DNA of 64,000 bases, from the NCBI GenBank assembly GCA_965178125.1, contig OZ237738.1:1488001-1552000 (forward strand). The letters run 5' to 3'. This DNA is from Bilabrum cf. latius. Lineage: Eukaryota; Bigyra: Bicosoecida; Bigyra; Bicosoecida. The notes below the pieces were generated by a model. The model made no database searches, was not told the origin of the DNA, and saw only the letters and a list, made by a program, of their open reading frames with translations. A program made the position numbers and the translations under genes. Shown here piece by piece: positions 34,352 to 46,429 of this stretch (position 1 is the first letter of the stretch; every line of letters starts with the position of its first letter).

Positions 34352-37300
34352 TCAGAGCGCGGACGCCCTGAACCGCCTTTCCGCGGACCACCGCTTGTGC
34401 AGCGCCCGCAGCAGCCCCCTGGCCCCCCCATCGCCGGCCAGACCATCAAAGGCACCCTGCAGCTACGCAGGTCTGGCCTCATCCAGCAGCGCCAGCACGA
34501 AGGCCATGCAGTCCTCCGCAGCAGGGGTCACCCCAGCCAGCGCGATCTCCCCCTCACCCTTGACACCCTCTCCAGCCGATCTCCCAGACCGCCCAGACAC
34601 CCGGCTCAGCCCACGGAGCACTTGCACCAGCATGCACACCACGAGGGGACGAGCCCCTGACCTCAGGCTGGGAAGCGCCTCCACAAGCCGGGCCGCCCGC
34701 CCTGCGCACCACCTCCGGGCGGCCCCCTCGGCTCCCCCCAAGCCCCCCTTCCCACTCGCCAGCGCCTCGCATGAAGCAGGAGGCACCGCCACGGCCAGAG
34801 CGATGCGCCCGAGGAGGGAAGATAGGGCGGGAAAGGCGTCCGCTAGCAGCCTAGAGCGATGTCTGGCGGCCGCTCGACCCGCCTCCACCACCGCAGCCAG
34901 GCCCGCTGGACCCCATGCACCGCTCGAGGATGAGGTGCAGGAGGAGGACGAGGAGGACGAGGAGCATGTCGCATCCAGCACGCCCTCGGCTGCCTGCAGC
35001 GCGGCAGCCACATCGCGGGCCTCCATGGGCACCAGCGCCGGTCGCGCCAGGGCCACACCAGCCAGCTGGGCCTGCATCACGAAGCCAGCCGCCCGCATCG
35101 TAGGGAACACGCCGCCGGGCCACTCCCCGAGCGCCCTCGCGACAGCGGCGCACGCTGACGTGGCCGTGCTACCCAGGATGCGCCTCGTGCCAGCGTGCGC
35201 GCTCGAAGGGCCGCACGCAAGCAGGCACCGCACGAAAGCGATCGCGACCAGCACCCCGCTCGGCTCAAACGCCCCGCTCGAAGAACTCGAAGAAGCCGAG
35301 GACGCAGGTGTCCACTCCTGCTGCCCGCCAGCGGACCGGAGCGCCCCGAGCGCGGCAGTCAGGAGGCCGTCCACAGCGCGAGGAGACGCAGCGAGCACGC
35401 ACGTGCCCAGTGCCGCCTGCACCTTAGCGAGGGCCCTGCTGAGGGCCCCACCTCCAGGGCCCCCCGCCACTTTGCCCACCTCTGCTCGGCAGGCCGACAT
35501 CATCACCGGTCCCAACTTGGAGTCGAAGCCCGCGGGATCCGCAGGCGCAGTTGCCCCGGCACTGGCTGCCTCCGCGCTGTCCCCTGCCTTCTCTGCCCTT
35601 CTGAGGAGGTGTGCATGCGTGGCGCCACCCAGGATCGGACTCGCCCTGGCAAGCGCGAGGGCGAGCCTCGCCGGGCTGCCGGTGCTCGGCTGCGAGCTCA
35701 TGGCCTCGTCTGCCAGTTTGGCCACCAGTTGTTGCACGGGGGCAGTGCTCCGAGGTGGTGCTCCCTCGCTTCCAAAGGCATGCTCCATCTCGATCGCAGC
35801 CGCGCCGGCCAGCAGCTCCATGGAAACGGCCAGCTGGTCGCCGCTGATGCCCCCAGCTGCGGCTGAACTCGTGGCATCCGAAGCAGCTGCTGCCACTCCC
35901 TTGGCGAGAGAGGCATCCACCGCCAGGCAGTGAGCCACGGCATCCTCCGAGGCACCCAGACGGCCTCTCACCGGCAGCGCCCTACATGCACCCACTGCCT
36001 CATCCACGGGAAATGCTCCCTCCAGCACCTGCGAGGGGCCGCACAGCCGCTGCAAGGTCCACGGAGCGCAGGCGGAGGCCACCTGCAGCAGCACGCTGGG
36101 GCTGCGATCCGCGGCAAACTAGAATATGGAGCGAATCTCAGGCGCGGCTCGGGTGCCACCTCCCGACACCGAGGCAGCGATGGAGGCAGCCACCTGAGCC
36201 CCGCGGGGTCCCATGGCGATGGCGGCCCTGGCTGCAGCACAGAGGCTACCGTGCGCCTCGTGGATCCGGCTGCCCGCAGATGCACCGCACTGCAGCGCGC
36301 GAAGGACCCACAGCAGCAGCTCGAACCGGTTCTGGGCTTGCGTTGGCCCTGCTGCTGCTGGTGCGCCCGAAGCAGCGGGGTCAGTCGACGCGTGCCCCAA
36401 AGACGTAGCAGCTGCACACGCAAGTGCCGCTCCAGCGCGCAGCAGCAATGCCGCCTCCGCGGGAGAAGCATCCGCAAGCAGGGCCCCGGGGAGACGGAGA
36501 GCTCCATCGCTGTCGACGATGCTGGCCTGGGCGCCTGCGGACGCACCTCCAGCAACATCGCTGCTGCTGCTGCTGCTGCTGCCGGCATGAACCGCCACCG
36601 CGCCGATCTGCTCGCAAGCCAGCTCCAGCTCGGCAATGCATGCTTGCATAGCATCGCTGTCTGCGGGCGCACTCCCCGAGGCAAGGGTGCTGCAGGCATC
36701 GGCGGCACGAGAGACTGCGGATGATGCACTCGCGGGCGTCCGGGCTTTCTTGTCTTTCTTCTTGTCCTTGCCTTTCTTCTTGGCTGATTTCGGGGTCTTG
36801 CCGCCCGACTACGTGCTCCCGGGATCAGCCGAGCCGATTCTCGTTTCCTGCGTGCGGAGAGCTGTCTCGGTCACGGCCATGGCCCGACGCACGAGCGCTC
36901 GCCTCAGGAAGCCCCGCCGCACCACTGACTCGCAGGCAGCGGCCGATGCCTCCAGAGCGCCGTCTCCAGAGATGCCCGGAAGCCACGCCAGCTCGATCAG
37001 GCGATCGGCGCACACGCCCGCCACCTTCTCTGCCAAGGGCGACACGGACCTGCCAGCCGACACTGACCCTGCGCCACTGGACGGCCCGGAGGAAGCGCCT
37101 TCTCCCAGCCGGCACGCCGCCTCGAGCCCGTGCGCAGCAGCAGCTGCACCTAGCGCGGCGGTGGCGCCCTCGCCGCCTACTCCCGCGAGGTCAAGCAGCT
37201 CCACGACCGCCGCGGCAGGACCAGGGACCAGCCGCCCCCTGGCTTCCAGGAGCATCAGTCGAGCCTCCACGGCCGCCAGGCACGGGCCGCGAGGCGGGAC

Positions 37301-40300
37301 CCACCCTGCTTCCAAAGGACTGCTCTCGCCGCCACGCAGGCCCGCCCCGCGGACGACGTCCTTGAAAGCAACCGCAGGGGCGGATGCGCGGCCCCCGAGC
37401 AGCCACCAAAGGCTCTCGGGGTCCTCCCCTCGCGCCACGAGCCAGGCGCTCGAGGCGCGTGCCTGTTCAGCAACGGCTGTTGCGACTCCGCGGGCACCGC
37501 CTGACTGGGTGCCGGCAGCGGATGCTCTACTCTATGCTGCAGCTGCAGACAGCTCCACGCCGTCTGCCGCCGCTGCCAGAGCGTCGCCATCCTCCTCTTC
37601 CCCGTCGCTTCCACCGTCACTGTCGCTGTCTTCGGCATCCTCGTCCCCGTCTTCCATCGCAGCGCCGCTGTTTCCAGCCACCGCCGCGACGGCCACCACA
37701 GCCCCAGTGGCAGCGGTAGTCCCTGCAGCGGCTGCAAACAGGGCCAGCAGGCATCGCGACACTGCAACGCACTGCACACTGGCAGCGTCTCCGCCCTTCT
37801 GCAGCAGGCTGCCCTGGGCCTCGGCCAAGGGCTCGAGGCACGACCTCCGCAGCAGCCTGAGGCACCGACTAGCCGAGGCGCGGCCGGAGGAGCTCTGCGC
37901 GCCAAGGAGGGACAGCAGGCCCGTCTGCAGGGGCACCAGGGCTGCAAGCACGATGCAAGACACCTCGGCCGAGCCGGAGCTGCCGGAATCACCGCTTGTG
38001 GCAGACAGCAGCACCCTGCTTGCACGACCCAGCGCCACTGTGGTCAGCAGCGACATGGCCTCGACCTGCCCCAGCGGCGCCTCTCGTGCGCACTGGGACA
38101 GCTGGCGAGACAGCGAGGGGGACTCGAGTGCCGTTTGCAGCCTTCGAGCCGCCTAGCTCGCGCCCGGTTGTCCTCTCTCGGTGGCAGCCAGCGGAGCCTG
38201 CGCCACGGCCAGCAGCGCCCTCCATGCCCTGGGCAGCAGCCTCAGCCTCGCGAATGCCCTGACCGCTCGCACGATCGCTCCTGCCTGCGAGGCCTGGCTC
38301 TGGACGGCCTCTCCTGCCGCGCTGTGCCCGCTGGTACCCAGCAGCAGAGGGGCCAGCGCGGGCTCCAGGGCCGATTCCACCGCCGTGGTGGACACGTCGG
38401 CCGCAGCGGCCACTAGCTGCGCCAGTCCCTCCGCCAAGGCACGCTCTTCGCCGGTTGACGACGATCCCTAGGCTGCGCTCTTGGAGGCAGGAGCGGGGCA
38501 CAGAGCTGCCAGCTGCCTGTATCCCTCATCGGAGACCCACCGCGCCCGCAGTGCCTGGGCCGCGATGGCCCCCGCAAAGGCCCTCACCTCCGCTGGGAGG
38601 CTGGCGGGGTCCAGCAGCGTCTGGTCCCGTCCCCACCATGACGACGACGACGACGACGCACCCCCTTCCGGTCCGCCAGAGCCAGCCTCCTCCTGCCCCG
38701 CTGCCCTGGCAGATTCCACGGACGCCCTCACAACGAACCGAAGCATGCACTGCTGCGGGTAGGGGGCGCGCTCCGCTTCCGGAAGGTACACTGCGAACTC
38801 CCTGGCCAATGCAAGCAGCCCAGCCACGCATGAGAGGGAGGCAGCCTCCGGGGCACTGCCGCCCTCAGCTCCGGCTGTGCCACCGGCACCCTTGCCCTCC
38901 TTTCTGGCCCTCTTCTTGGACCGGCCTGCTCGTCCCGATGCGGTGCCGGTCGAAGCGCCGGATCCGCCGACTCCCGACCCATCAGCGGCGCCAAGCAGCA
39001 GCAGCTCCTCCTCCGCCTCCTCCGACAGCCGCACGCCCGCCCTCTCGTTGGCAGCCTCATTGGCCCTGTGCAGGATCCAAGGGGCGGCCAGAGCGAGGAA
39101 CTCTGCCACCAGCCCGAGCCCTGGGCCTGGGTTGAGCTTCCTGAGCCCCAGTGCCCTGGCCACCGCGGCTGCTCCGTCCCTCTTGCCCTTGGACCCTGCT
39201 GAGGAGGACAGCGACTAGGAAGACGGAGCCGGGCCGGCAAGATCAGACCGTCCCAGTGAGCCTGCCGCCGCCGCTGCCTGCAGCACCTCTCTCGCCAGCC
39301 GAGGCAGCATGCGGAGGGCCTGTGCGGGCGCCGGCTGCAGCAGCTCCATGGGGCCGAGGAAGGCTCCGTCCTGGGTGACAACTGCTGCGTCTGCCTGCGT
39401 CGATGACGAGGCAGCGCCCTTCTTGGCCTTCTTTGATTTCTTCTCCTTCTTCTTTTTCTTGCCATTCTCGGCTTCAGGCCCTGGTGCACCGGCCAGCAGA
39501 CCGTGCTTGCTGGCCGATGCTACCGCGCTCTCGTAGGCCCGCTGCACGGCGGAGGGCACCCCCCCTCCTCCTCCTCCTCCTCCTACCACCAGCTCCCTCA
39601 GGGCATCCAGGGCGACGTGCACGAACGGCCTGTGCCTCAGCGCATCCACATCTACCGGCCTGCTGCTACTACTGCCACCTGTCCCGCTGCTGCTGGAGCC
39701 CTGCAGCTCTGCCCTCCCACGCTTGCGGCCCGCTCTGCTAGGCTTCTTGTCGCCCGTGTCTGTCCCCTTCTCCGGTCTCGATTCCTGCCTGCCGTGCTCT
39801 GCCGCCACCGCCAGCTGCCACAGCGCAGTGGACCGCACCCCGGGCGCTCTCCATGCCTCCACACAGTCTGCCCTGAGCAGAAGGGCCCGGATGAGGTCCC
39901 AGCCCGCTGCCTGGAGGCCCCTCCACTGGGTCTGGAGCACGGGCGGGGCAGCTGTGGAGGTCGGGGGGGAGGAGGCAGCCAGCTGGGCTGCGGCAGGTGC
40001 CAGACCGTCCCGATTGCCGACTCGATCCGCGCACAGGGCCAGCAGCATGTGCACCAGTCCACTCTCGCACGCCCTTCTCACACCCGACCTCCCGCTCGAG
40101 GCAGAGCGGCATCCTCTCGCGGCTGCAGAGAGCGCGGCCCGCACAACAGCCACCAGGGGGCAGCGCCCAGTGCCCGTCGAGGCAGCCTCTCCCTTCCTAA
40201 TCCACTGTAGCGCAGGCGCTTGGGCGAGCAGGAGCGATCTCAGAAGCCTGGAGGAGAGCCAGAGGGCAGCGGCGGCGGGCATTGGAGGCCGGCGGCGGGA

Positions 40301-40384
40301 CGGGCCGTGCTGCGATGCCGATGCGCTTGAGACTACCGCAGCGCTGCGAGGCTCGTACAGAATCTTTGTGGTATTTTCGGCCAT
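34352..40384 (-). CDS. Large helical protein of unknown family (2010 aa)
   Basis: One frame from ATG 40384 to TGA 34352-34354 with seven TAG codons (39215, 38468, 38153, 37532, 36809, 36119, 34463) and no other stop. The sequence is rich in Ala, Leu and short amphipathic helices (for example AALWLSSRLLRSLLLAQAP, VHVALDALRELV), as in ARM/HEAT-like alpha-solenoids. It is broken by acidic and Ser-rich loops and by two Lys-rich patches (KKKKEKKSKKAKKG, KKKGKDKKKDKK) that look like nuclear or nucleolar signals. Giant solenoids of ribosome assembly are one possibility, but nothing diagnostic is visible. The frame continues upstream past the ATG to a TGA at 40508, crossing a TAG at 40445 and plausible sequence (VGALVAACLW), so an upstream first exon is possible. 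Confidence 0.7.
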
Positions 40385-41173
40385 CCACAAGCATGCCGCT
40401 ACAAGGGCACCGACGCGCGAATCGTCAGAGCTGGTGGTACCTTGCTAGGAAGCAAACGCTGCTCGAATACACCAGCCCACAGTTCCATTCAGAGCCTGCA
40501 ATCCGGGTCACAAAGTTGGAAAAATAAAATTCACAGTAGGCATCCACAAGGTTAAATTGTTGCAGGGCTACAGGTCAGCCTGTATCTTACTTCGGCTACA
40601 ACAGTTGCAGCTTGCGACGAGCTCTCCACTAGAGCTCCTGGACGGCAAACCAACGTTCGGACTGCCCTCCACCTGTCTACCACCGAAACGTCTAACTCCT
40701 TCCCTGACTCTGTGGAGGAAGCGCTCGCAATTGCGATGTCTTTGAATGACTTCTGGATGCTGTGAGTAAGGAGGAACACCCAAGTGCAACAAGCGATGGT
40801 GAAAGCAACAGAAGGTCTGAGTGAGAGTCGTATCAGGCACCGCCCTTACACTTCGTCTAATACAGACGATGACATGGCGACAGTTCAGTTCGCGAGCTGT
40901 GGCCGTGCGAATACCGCAGTTTCTGTTGGCTCGAGGGGGTTGCCAATGTGACAAGTGCGTTGCATGATCCGGGGATGGCGGGCCAATCATGATGGTGGAC
41001 CACTGCACTGTGCGCTGGCATGAATGATTGTCTAGTGTTGGTTGATGGCTGCAACTGCATACACGAGCGCAGTGTGCGGAGTGGGGTCGTGCTTGAAAGC
41101 CTCATGCGCTTTACCTGATCTCACCACAGGTCAAGCAACGGTGCCAGCAGTTGACCAAAGCACCAACACAGTG
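40385..41173. other. Intergenic: upstream of the solenoid gene, downstream of ankyrin gene 1; contains the left edge of the tandem duplication
   Basis: I see no coding frame of convincing character except a possible first exon of the neighbouring gene near 40385-40507. From 40774 rightwards the sequence is nearly identical to the sequence from 44706, marking the duplication boundary. Confidence 0.45.
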
Positions 41174-41713
41174 TCACACGTCATCGTCCTCAGCAGCAGT
41201 AGCTGCGCCACTGCCACTGCCCCCCGGAGCCGCTGCTTCTCCATCGGCACCAGCGCCGGCACCAGGTGCTGCGTCATCCGCTGCCCCCGCCCCTGCCCCA
41301 GCCCCATCGCCTTTCCCCGCAGTGCCCCCGCCACTCCCACCAGCCGCGGCCCCCGCCCCGCCCCCCGCCTGCCCCTCGGGATGTGCCGCATTGCTGGCCG
41401 CCAGCCACGCGTTGTTCCTCCTGCTGATGATCGCCTTCGCCTCCTCGATCTAGGAGAGAGGCAGCAATTTGTCCGGCCAGTACTCCTCCTCGTCGCACAG
41501 ATACAGCAGCTCCGACAAGCATGAGATCGGGTCATCGCCGCCTTCCTTCAGGGCGAGATGCACGGGCTCGTCTTCGTGTAAGAAGCAAGCGATGTCGGTG
41601 GCCGTCTCGCCGTCCTCGTTTGCCAAGGTGGGGTCAGCCCCAGCCATGAGGTATTCAGCCACCAGCTGAACAGTGTTCAGTCCGGCCGAACACATGAGCG
41701 CAGTTCGGCCGTC
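41174..41713 (-). other. Exon 5 of ankyrin gene 1, with repeat-rich 3' tail
   Basis: The exon codes for the last ankyrin repeat, an acidic helical region and a Gly/Ala-rich tail. From the in-frame TAG at 41450 to TGA 41174-41176 it is almost identical to exon 5 of ankyrin gene 2, unlike exons 1-4, which differ clearly between the copies. Confidence 0.8.
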
Positions 41714-42539
41714 CTGCAGTGCCATGGGAAAGAAGTACAGGCCGAGCAGCTCATATTGTGGCTCAGTGTATAAGCTGACAAATTGACTGCAAGTCTCACT
41801 TCGTCCTATACATTGAAGTCAGCACCGCGTTTCCTCAGCAATCGAATGCAGCTAAGGCTGCACTGCTCCGCTGCAAGTATAACAGGTGTCTTTCCGTGCT
41901 GCACCGCCGAGGGGAAGGCGTACAAGACTATGCCTCGTGGTATGGGACATATGGCAATGACCCTGCTGCAGGAATAGCTCTCACTTTGTCTTGCGCGTTG
42001 CAGTCGGAGCCGGCTTCGATGAGCATCTCAAACAGGTGCACGTGCACGCGTTTTGTAGCTAGATGGATGGGCAGCTCGCCATACTGCGTGCATCACTCGG
42101 CTGATAAAACCATGGCAATGTCATTATTCAGTTTTCGGACGTGCGTGGTGCCAACCAGCGTACCACTGCGAAGACTTACAGCATTGGGTGCGTTCACGTC
42201 AGCCCCTGCCTGCAGCAAGCACTTCAAGAAATCCACATGCTCCCTTTTATGAAGACAGCACAAATGCAACGCAGTGTGCCCCGAAGGATTCTGTGGCGGG
42301 AGAGGAAGGGAGACCGGCGTCTTGGTAGAGCAGGTGCCAGCAACTCAAACACGGAGCATTGGATTGTGTTGGCAATGAGCAGCTAGCATCGAACCTCGCG
42401 AGTTTATGACTCATGATGTGCTTCTTACTTGTAGCCCAGCTGATAGTTCCTCTGCTCCTATCGAGCCACTTGCGAGGCGGCCTTGCAGCTCCTTCGTTCG
42501 ACATTCCTTGGCAATCTCGTACAAAGTCTTGGCTTCCAT
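41174..42539 (-). CDS. Ankyrin-repeat protein, copy 1 (319 aa, five exons)
   Basis: Exons are 42539-42429, 42290-42180, 42083-41985, 41898-41800 and 41713-41174; all junctions are GT-AG in phase 0 and introns are 138, 96, 86 and 86 nt. Exons 2-4 each code for about one ankyrin repeat: SGHTALHLCCL with AGADVNAPNA, GELPIHLATK with AGSDCNAQDK, GKTPVILAAE with RGADFNV-Q-DE, where the Gln is a TAG at 41806. Exon 5 has GRTALMCSAG with AGADPTLANEDG, then an acidic helix, a TAG at 41450 and a Gly/Ala-rich tail to TGA. Ankyrin proteins bind other proteins, but the partner is unknown. The start MEAKTLYEIA is conserved in copy 2, whereas sequence upstream of it is not. It is divergent from the membrane-protein gene at 42894. 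Confidence 0.85.
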
Positions 42540-42893
42540 GGTACGTCTCGGCGTCCCGTAGCTTTCAGCAATAATCTGCGCATTTGAGCGGCAAGTAGGC
42601 TGATCTGCAAGCATGAAGGCGACTGTCGCGAGCAGTAGTGGTCGGGCAGTCGAGAGCAGTCGCCCACGCATTGCGCGCGATGGCCTCACATCAGCGGCAC
42701 AGCGAGGCCGTAGAAGAGTGCAAGAATAGCCGCGTTTGGGAGGGTAAACGTGAACTAGGGCTATGTTGCGCAGGAGGGGAGGTGATCAATTTCCAGTAAC
42801 CGGCGGGTTCTGCAGCCACCGGCAGTGATGAGTGGACGTGGCAGATCAAGCCACACTGCACATAAAACCCAGACTACATTGCGGTCAAGGAAA
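42540..42893. promoter_or_regulatory. Bidirectional promoter region of unit 1
   Basis: These 354 bases separate the start codons of ankyrin gene 1 (-) and membrane-protein gene 1 (+). The matching interval in unit 2 is 46430-46805. The two are much more diverged than the gene 3' ends, so the pairs may be regulated differently. No core element is certain. Confidence 0.4.
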
Positions 42894-44560
42894 ATGAAGG
42901 GAAATTGTATTGCACTTGTGCTTGTCGTTGGAGCTCTGGCTTGCGTGTCCTTGATAATCACTCATTCAGGCCAGCAGGTGCTCCAAGCGGGCGGTGCTCG
43001 TGGCGGCGCTACCAGAGTCTCGCGATTCAGGTCTCCTGGGCATGTCAGCCTGCCATCAGCCAACATGGACGCTTTCGATCAACAATCGGCTATGAATGAG
43101 ACAATTCCTGGCGAAAAAGTACAGTCAAAGCAGCAGGACATGCCAAGATTCGCCTCAGTCGCGGTCCCCTCGTTGACGCGGCCTCTCGCCCTCATCCACG
43201 GGATTAGCATGGCCAGACGCAACGCAAGGTGCGTTGACGGAAAGTTCAAGTGGGCAAGTGCCTGGGGAAACAACTGCGACCGCTTCAGAAAGGAGGGCGA
43301 GCCAGCATGCATCGCGGCAGCAGCCCAAAGCCTGCTGGCTGGCGTCGACGATGCCGGGATCTCGAGCGCTGGCGCGACTGACCGCGAAAAAGGATCCAAC
43401 GCAGCGGACGCCATTAACGAATTCTTCCAGGAGCCTGGTTTGATTCTCTGCCACCTGCATGTCGGCGACGATCTGCCTGCAGCAGTGGAGCAGCTGGCGG
43501 TCGCTCTCTACCCGGCGAATCTCGGCACGTCGAGGGCTGATTCCTCGCAGGTTTCAACGCGTACAGCGATGCGTACGGCACCCGCAACGATTACTACGAC
43601 TTCCTCGTTGGCCTCCCCGAAGAAGAGGATGACGCAACTCTTCTCTACTACAGGAGCCGCGCCAGCGATTTCCTTGGCAAGACACCACTGGAGGTTGCGA
43701 CCACCTTCCAGACCCACGGCGAGGATGTTGCCGGGCTCGTGTCCGCGTATCAGCAGGCAAAGTTCGTGCCTGGGGATGCACAGGTCATCGTGGACGACTT
43801 TCGGGAGAAGCTCACGGCTTGCTTGGACGCTCTGCCGATGAATGGGTCTCGCTACAGTGTAGTTGGCGATTGGATCAACGTCACGTCAGCCGGACTCAAC
43901 ACAATCAATATCGTCAAGTTGCAGCCCGCTAATAAACTTCATATGACGATCAAGCCGGCAACGTCGACGTAGGACTCCGTTTACCTTCACCATCTGGCCA
44001 GCCTGAACGAGACAGTCGTGCAACACTTCCGCGGCCCGGTTTGCGCTGCTCAGGAAGAAGTCATTGGGGTCCGCATGTCTGTTATGTCATCGCTTGAAGC
44101 AATTCGCGGCTCTACTGAATTCGGCAATTGGGCCGCACTTCGAATGCAAGCAGACAACGAGACCGGTCGCTACTTGCATGACGTCGAGCTGCACGCTTCG
44201 CTGATGCAGCGTCAGGTAGTGCGTCCAGCTCCAGAGATGGATCCAATACGGTTGGCGTGGACCGATCCGCGCATGGCTCCGCTAAAACGGTGTTTTCATG
44301 AGTGGCACGAGCACGCGCACGAAACGCTCGCAGAAGCAGGGCTCCACCTCCCTCTTGCGATGTCACGGCGTCACATGTCTGTACTGGCAAAATAGAGCGG
44401 AATAACATCTTGCCTAAGATATCTGATGAAGCCATCAAGAGGCACGTGCGCCGTATGGGGGCAGTCCTTGGACAAATCAATGGGTTCTGTGCGGCTCAAA
44501 CTGCAGCGCATGTCTGTGTCTTTCGCCGCGGCTGAAGGTAAATTCCAGCAAATGTGCTGA
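42894..44560 (+). CDS. Single-pass membrane or secreted protein of unknown family, copy 1 (C-terminus frameshifted)
   Basis: Exon 1 is 42894-43437 and exon 2 starts at 43551. The 113-nt intron (GTTTGA to CCTCGCAG, with a CTGAT branch-like site) is in phase 1. The N-terminus has a hydrophobic signal-anchor (CIALVLVVGALACVSLIIT). The rest is a probable extracytoplasmic domain with Cys residues (NNCDRFRKEGEPACIAAA), N-glycosylation sequons, GKTPLEVATTFQTHGEDVAG and GSTEFGNWAALRMQADNE. A TAG at 43970 stands where copy 2 has CAG. Near 44362-44378 an extra 11 bases relative to copy 2 shift the frame. The conserved C-terminus (CTGKIERN, LGQINGFC) then continues in another frame to TGA 44533-44535, while the original frame runs through a TAG to TGA 44558-44560. 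The gene may be decaying. I recognise no family. Confidence 0.65.
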
Positions 44561-45097
44561 AAGGAATACGTTTTTGTAGTCCTGATGCTGAGTGTTCCAG
44601 AAATTACTTGCTTCATCATTGAGTTCCACAAGGATTCGCGCATGCACCGAAGCTTCAAGTTCACTTCCTCTGCTTCTTCTTTCCCTTCCCTTTCTTCCCG
44701 CCCCCGAACACCCAAGTGCAACAAGCGATGGTGAAAGCAACAGAAGGTCTGAGTGAGATTCGTATCAGGCACCGCCCTTACACTTCGTCTAATACAGACG
44801 ATGACATGGCGACAGTTCAGTTCGCGAGCTGTGGCCGTGCGAATACCGCAGTTTCTGTTGGCTCGAGGGGGTTGCCAATGTGACAAGTGCGTTGCATGAT
44901 GGCGGGCCAATCATGATGGTGGGCCACTGCACTGTGCACTGGCATGAATGATTGTCTAGTGTTGGTTGATGGCTGCAACTGCATACACGAGCGCAGTGTG
45001 CGGAGTGGGGTCGTGCTTGAAAGCCTCATGCGTTTCACCTGACCTCACCACAGATCAAGCAATGGTGCCAGCAGTTGACCAAAGCACCGACACAGTG
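44561..45097. other. Junction between duplication units
   Basis: No gene. It holds the copied 3' scrap of the SPEF2-like gene (44630-44706), the exact duplication junction at 44706, and unit-2 sequence equivalent to 40774-41173. Confidence 0.6.
44630..44706 (-). pseudogene. Copied 3' fragment of the SPEF2-like gene
   Basis: On the - strand the last codons read GGKKGKGKKKQRK followed by TGA at 44661-44663. The real gene has the same residues at 48685-48647 followed by TAA at 48644-48646. Downstream sequence is also similar (ATTCGCGCATGCACC against ATTCGCGCATTCACC). The fragment has no upstream coding sequence and cannot make a protein. It is the debris of the tandem duplication. Confidence 0.88.
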
Positions 45098-46429
45098 TCA
45101 CACGTCATCGTCCTCAGCAGCAGTAGCTGCGCCACTTCCACTGCCCCCCGGAGCCGCTGCCTCTCCATCGGCACCAGCGCCGGCACCAGGTGCTGCGTCA
45201 TCCGCTGCCCCTGCCCCTGCCCCAGCCCCATCGCCTTTCCCCGCAGTGCCCCCGCCACTCCCACCAGCCGCGGCCCCCGCCCCGCCCCCCGCCTGCCCCT
45301 CGGGATGCGCCGCATTGCTGGCCGCCAGCCACGCGTTGTTCCTCCTGCTGATGATCGCCTTCGCCTCCTCGATCTAGGAGAGCGGCAGCAATTTGTCCGG
45401 CCAGTACTCCTCCTCGTCGCACAGATACAGCAGCTCCGACAGGCATGAGATCGGGTCATCGCCGCCTTCCTTCAGGGCGAGATGCATCGGCCCGCTTTCG
45501 TCCATTTCACACGCGATATCCTTGGCCGTCTCGCCATCTTCATTCCTGGCGCAGGGGTCAGCCCCAGCCATGAGGCACTCAGCAAAGAGCCAGGCGTGCG
45601 CTAGGCTGCTAGTTCGCATGAGCGGAGTTTGCTTGTCCTGCGGTGTCAGCCTGCTCTAGACCAGCGGCAGTGCGAATTGGACTTTACGAAGCCGTAGGAT
45701 GACGAGGCGTATGCAAGCTTACTTTATTCGGTATGTTGAAATCAGCGCCGCGCCTTCTCAGCAATTGAATGCACCCAACAGCTCGAGCGGCAATGGCACG
45801 AGATACAGGCGTCATCCCAGACTGCACGGTCCAGTAGGCATCGGGAAAAAGTGGACAGATAAGCATATTTGGCTGGTTTCCCCTGCAACAGCAACAGCTC
45901 TCACTCTGTCTTGCGCGTTAAGATCAGACCCAGCATCGATGAGAAGCTCAAGCAGATGCTCGTGTCTATGTTTAGCAGCCAAGTGAATTGGCAACTCGCC
46001 TCGCTGCGTGAGGAAATTTTGCCAAATTCTTGCAACTAAAGTGTTGCCAGCAGTTTGATTGCACCGCAGTCACATAGCGTAGACTTACAGAGTTTGTCAC
46101 ATTCACGTCAGCTCCTGCCTCAAGCAAGCACTTCAAGAAATCGGCGTATTCCTTAATGTGCATGCAGCACAAGTGCACGGCAGTATTGCCCAGTTCGTTC
46201 TGCGGCGAGCGAGGAAACAAGACCGCCCTGTCAGGTTCTTTATGGGCCTTAGGATTACAATACTCTGCAAGCTACCAGAAGTTAGCACCGTAAGTCGTGA
46301 GCATGCATGAAATCTTACGTCCAGCCTCTTTGATAAATCATCTGCTGCAATCGAGCCGCTTGCTAGGCGGCCTTGAAGCTCCTTCGTTTGGCATTGATTC
46401 GCGATCTCATATAAGGTTTTGGCTTCCAT
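45098..46429 (-). CDS. Ankyrin-repeat protein, copy 2 (319 aa, five exons)
   Basis: Exons are 46429-46319, 46199-46089, 46003-45905, 45821-45723 and 45637-45098, with lengths identical to copy 1 exon by exon. Introns are 119, 85, 83 and 85 nt, all GT-AG in phase 0. Repeats read LGNTAVHLCCM with AGADVNVTNS, GELPIHLAAK with AGSDLNAQDR, GMTPVSRAIA with RGADFNIPNK, and QTPLMRTSS with AGADPCARNEDG. The acidic helix DPISCLSELLYLCDEEEYW, the TAG at 45374 and the Gly/Ala tail match copy 1. The fourth and fifth repeats are less canonical than in copy 1. Exon lengths, frame and splice sites are all preserved, which argues that both copies are functional. Confidence 0.85.

Larger units (their letters stand above)
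40774..44705. repeat. Tandem duplication, unit 1 (about 3.93 kb)
   Basis: Direct repeat of 44706-48689. It starts at GAACACCCAAGTGC and contains ankyrin gene 1, membrane-protein gene 1 and, at its right end, a scrap homologous to the 3' end of the SPEF2-like gene at 48644-48689. The corresponding points 40774/44706 and 41450/45374 are offset by 3932 and 3924 bases; the difference is an 8-base deletion near 44900. Confidence 0.9.
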
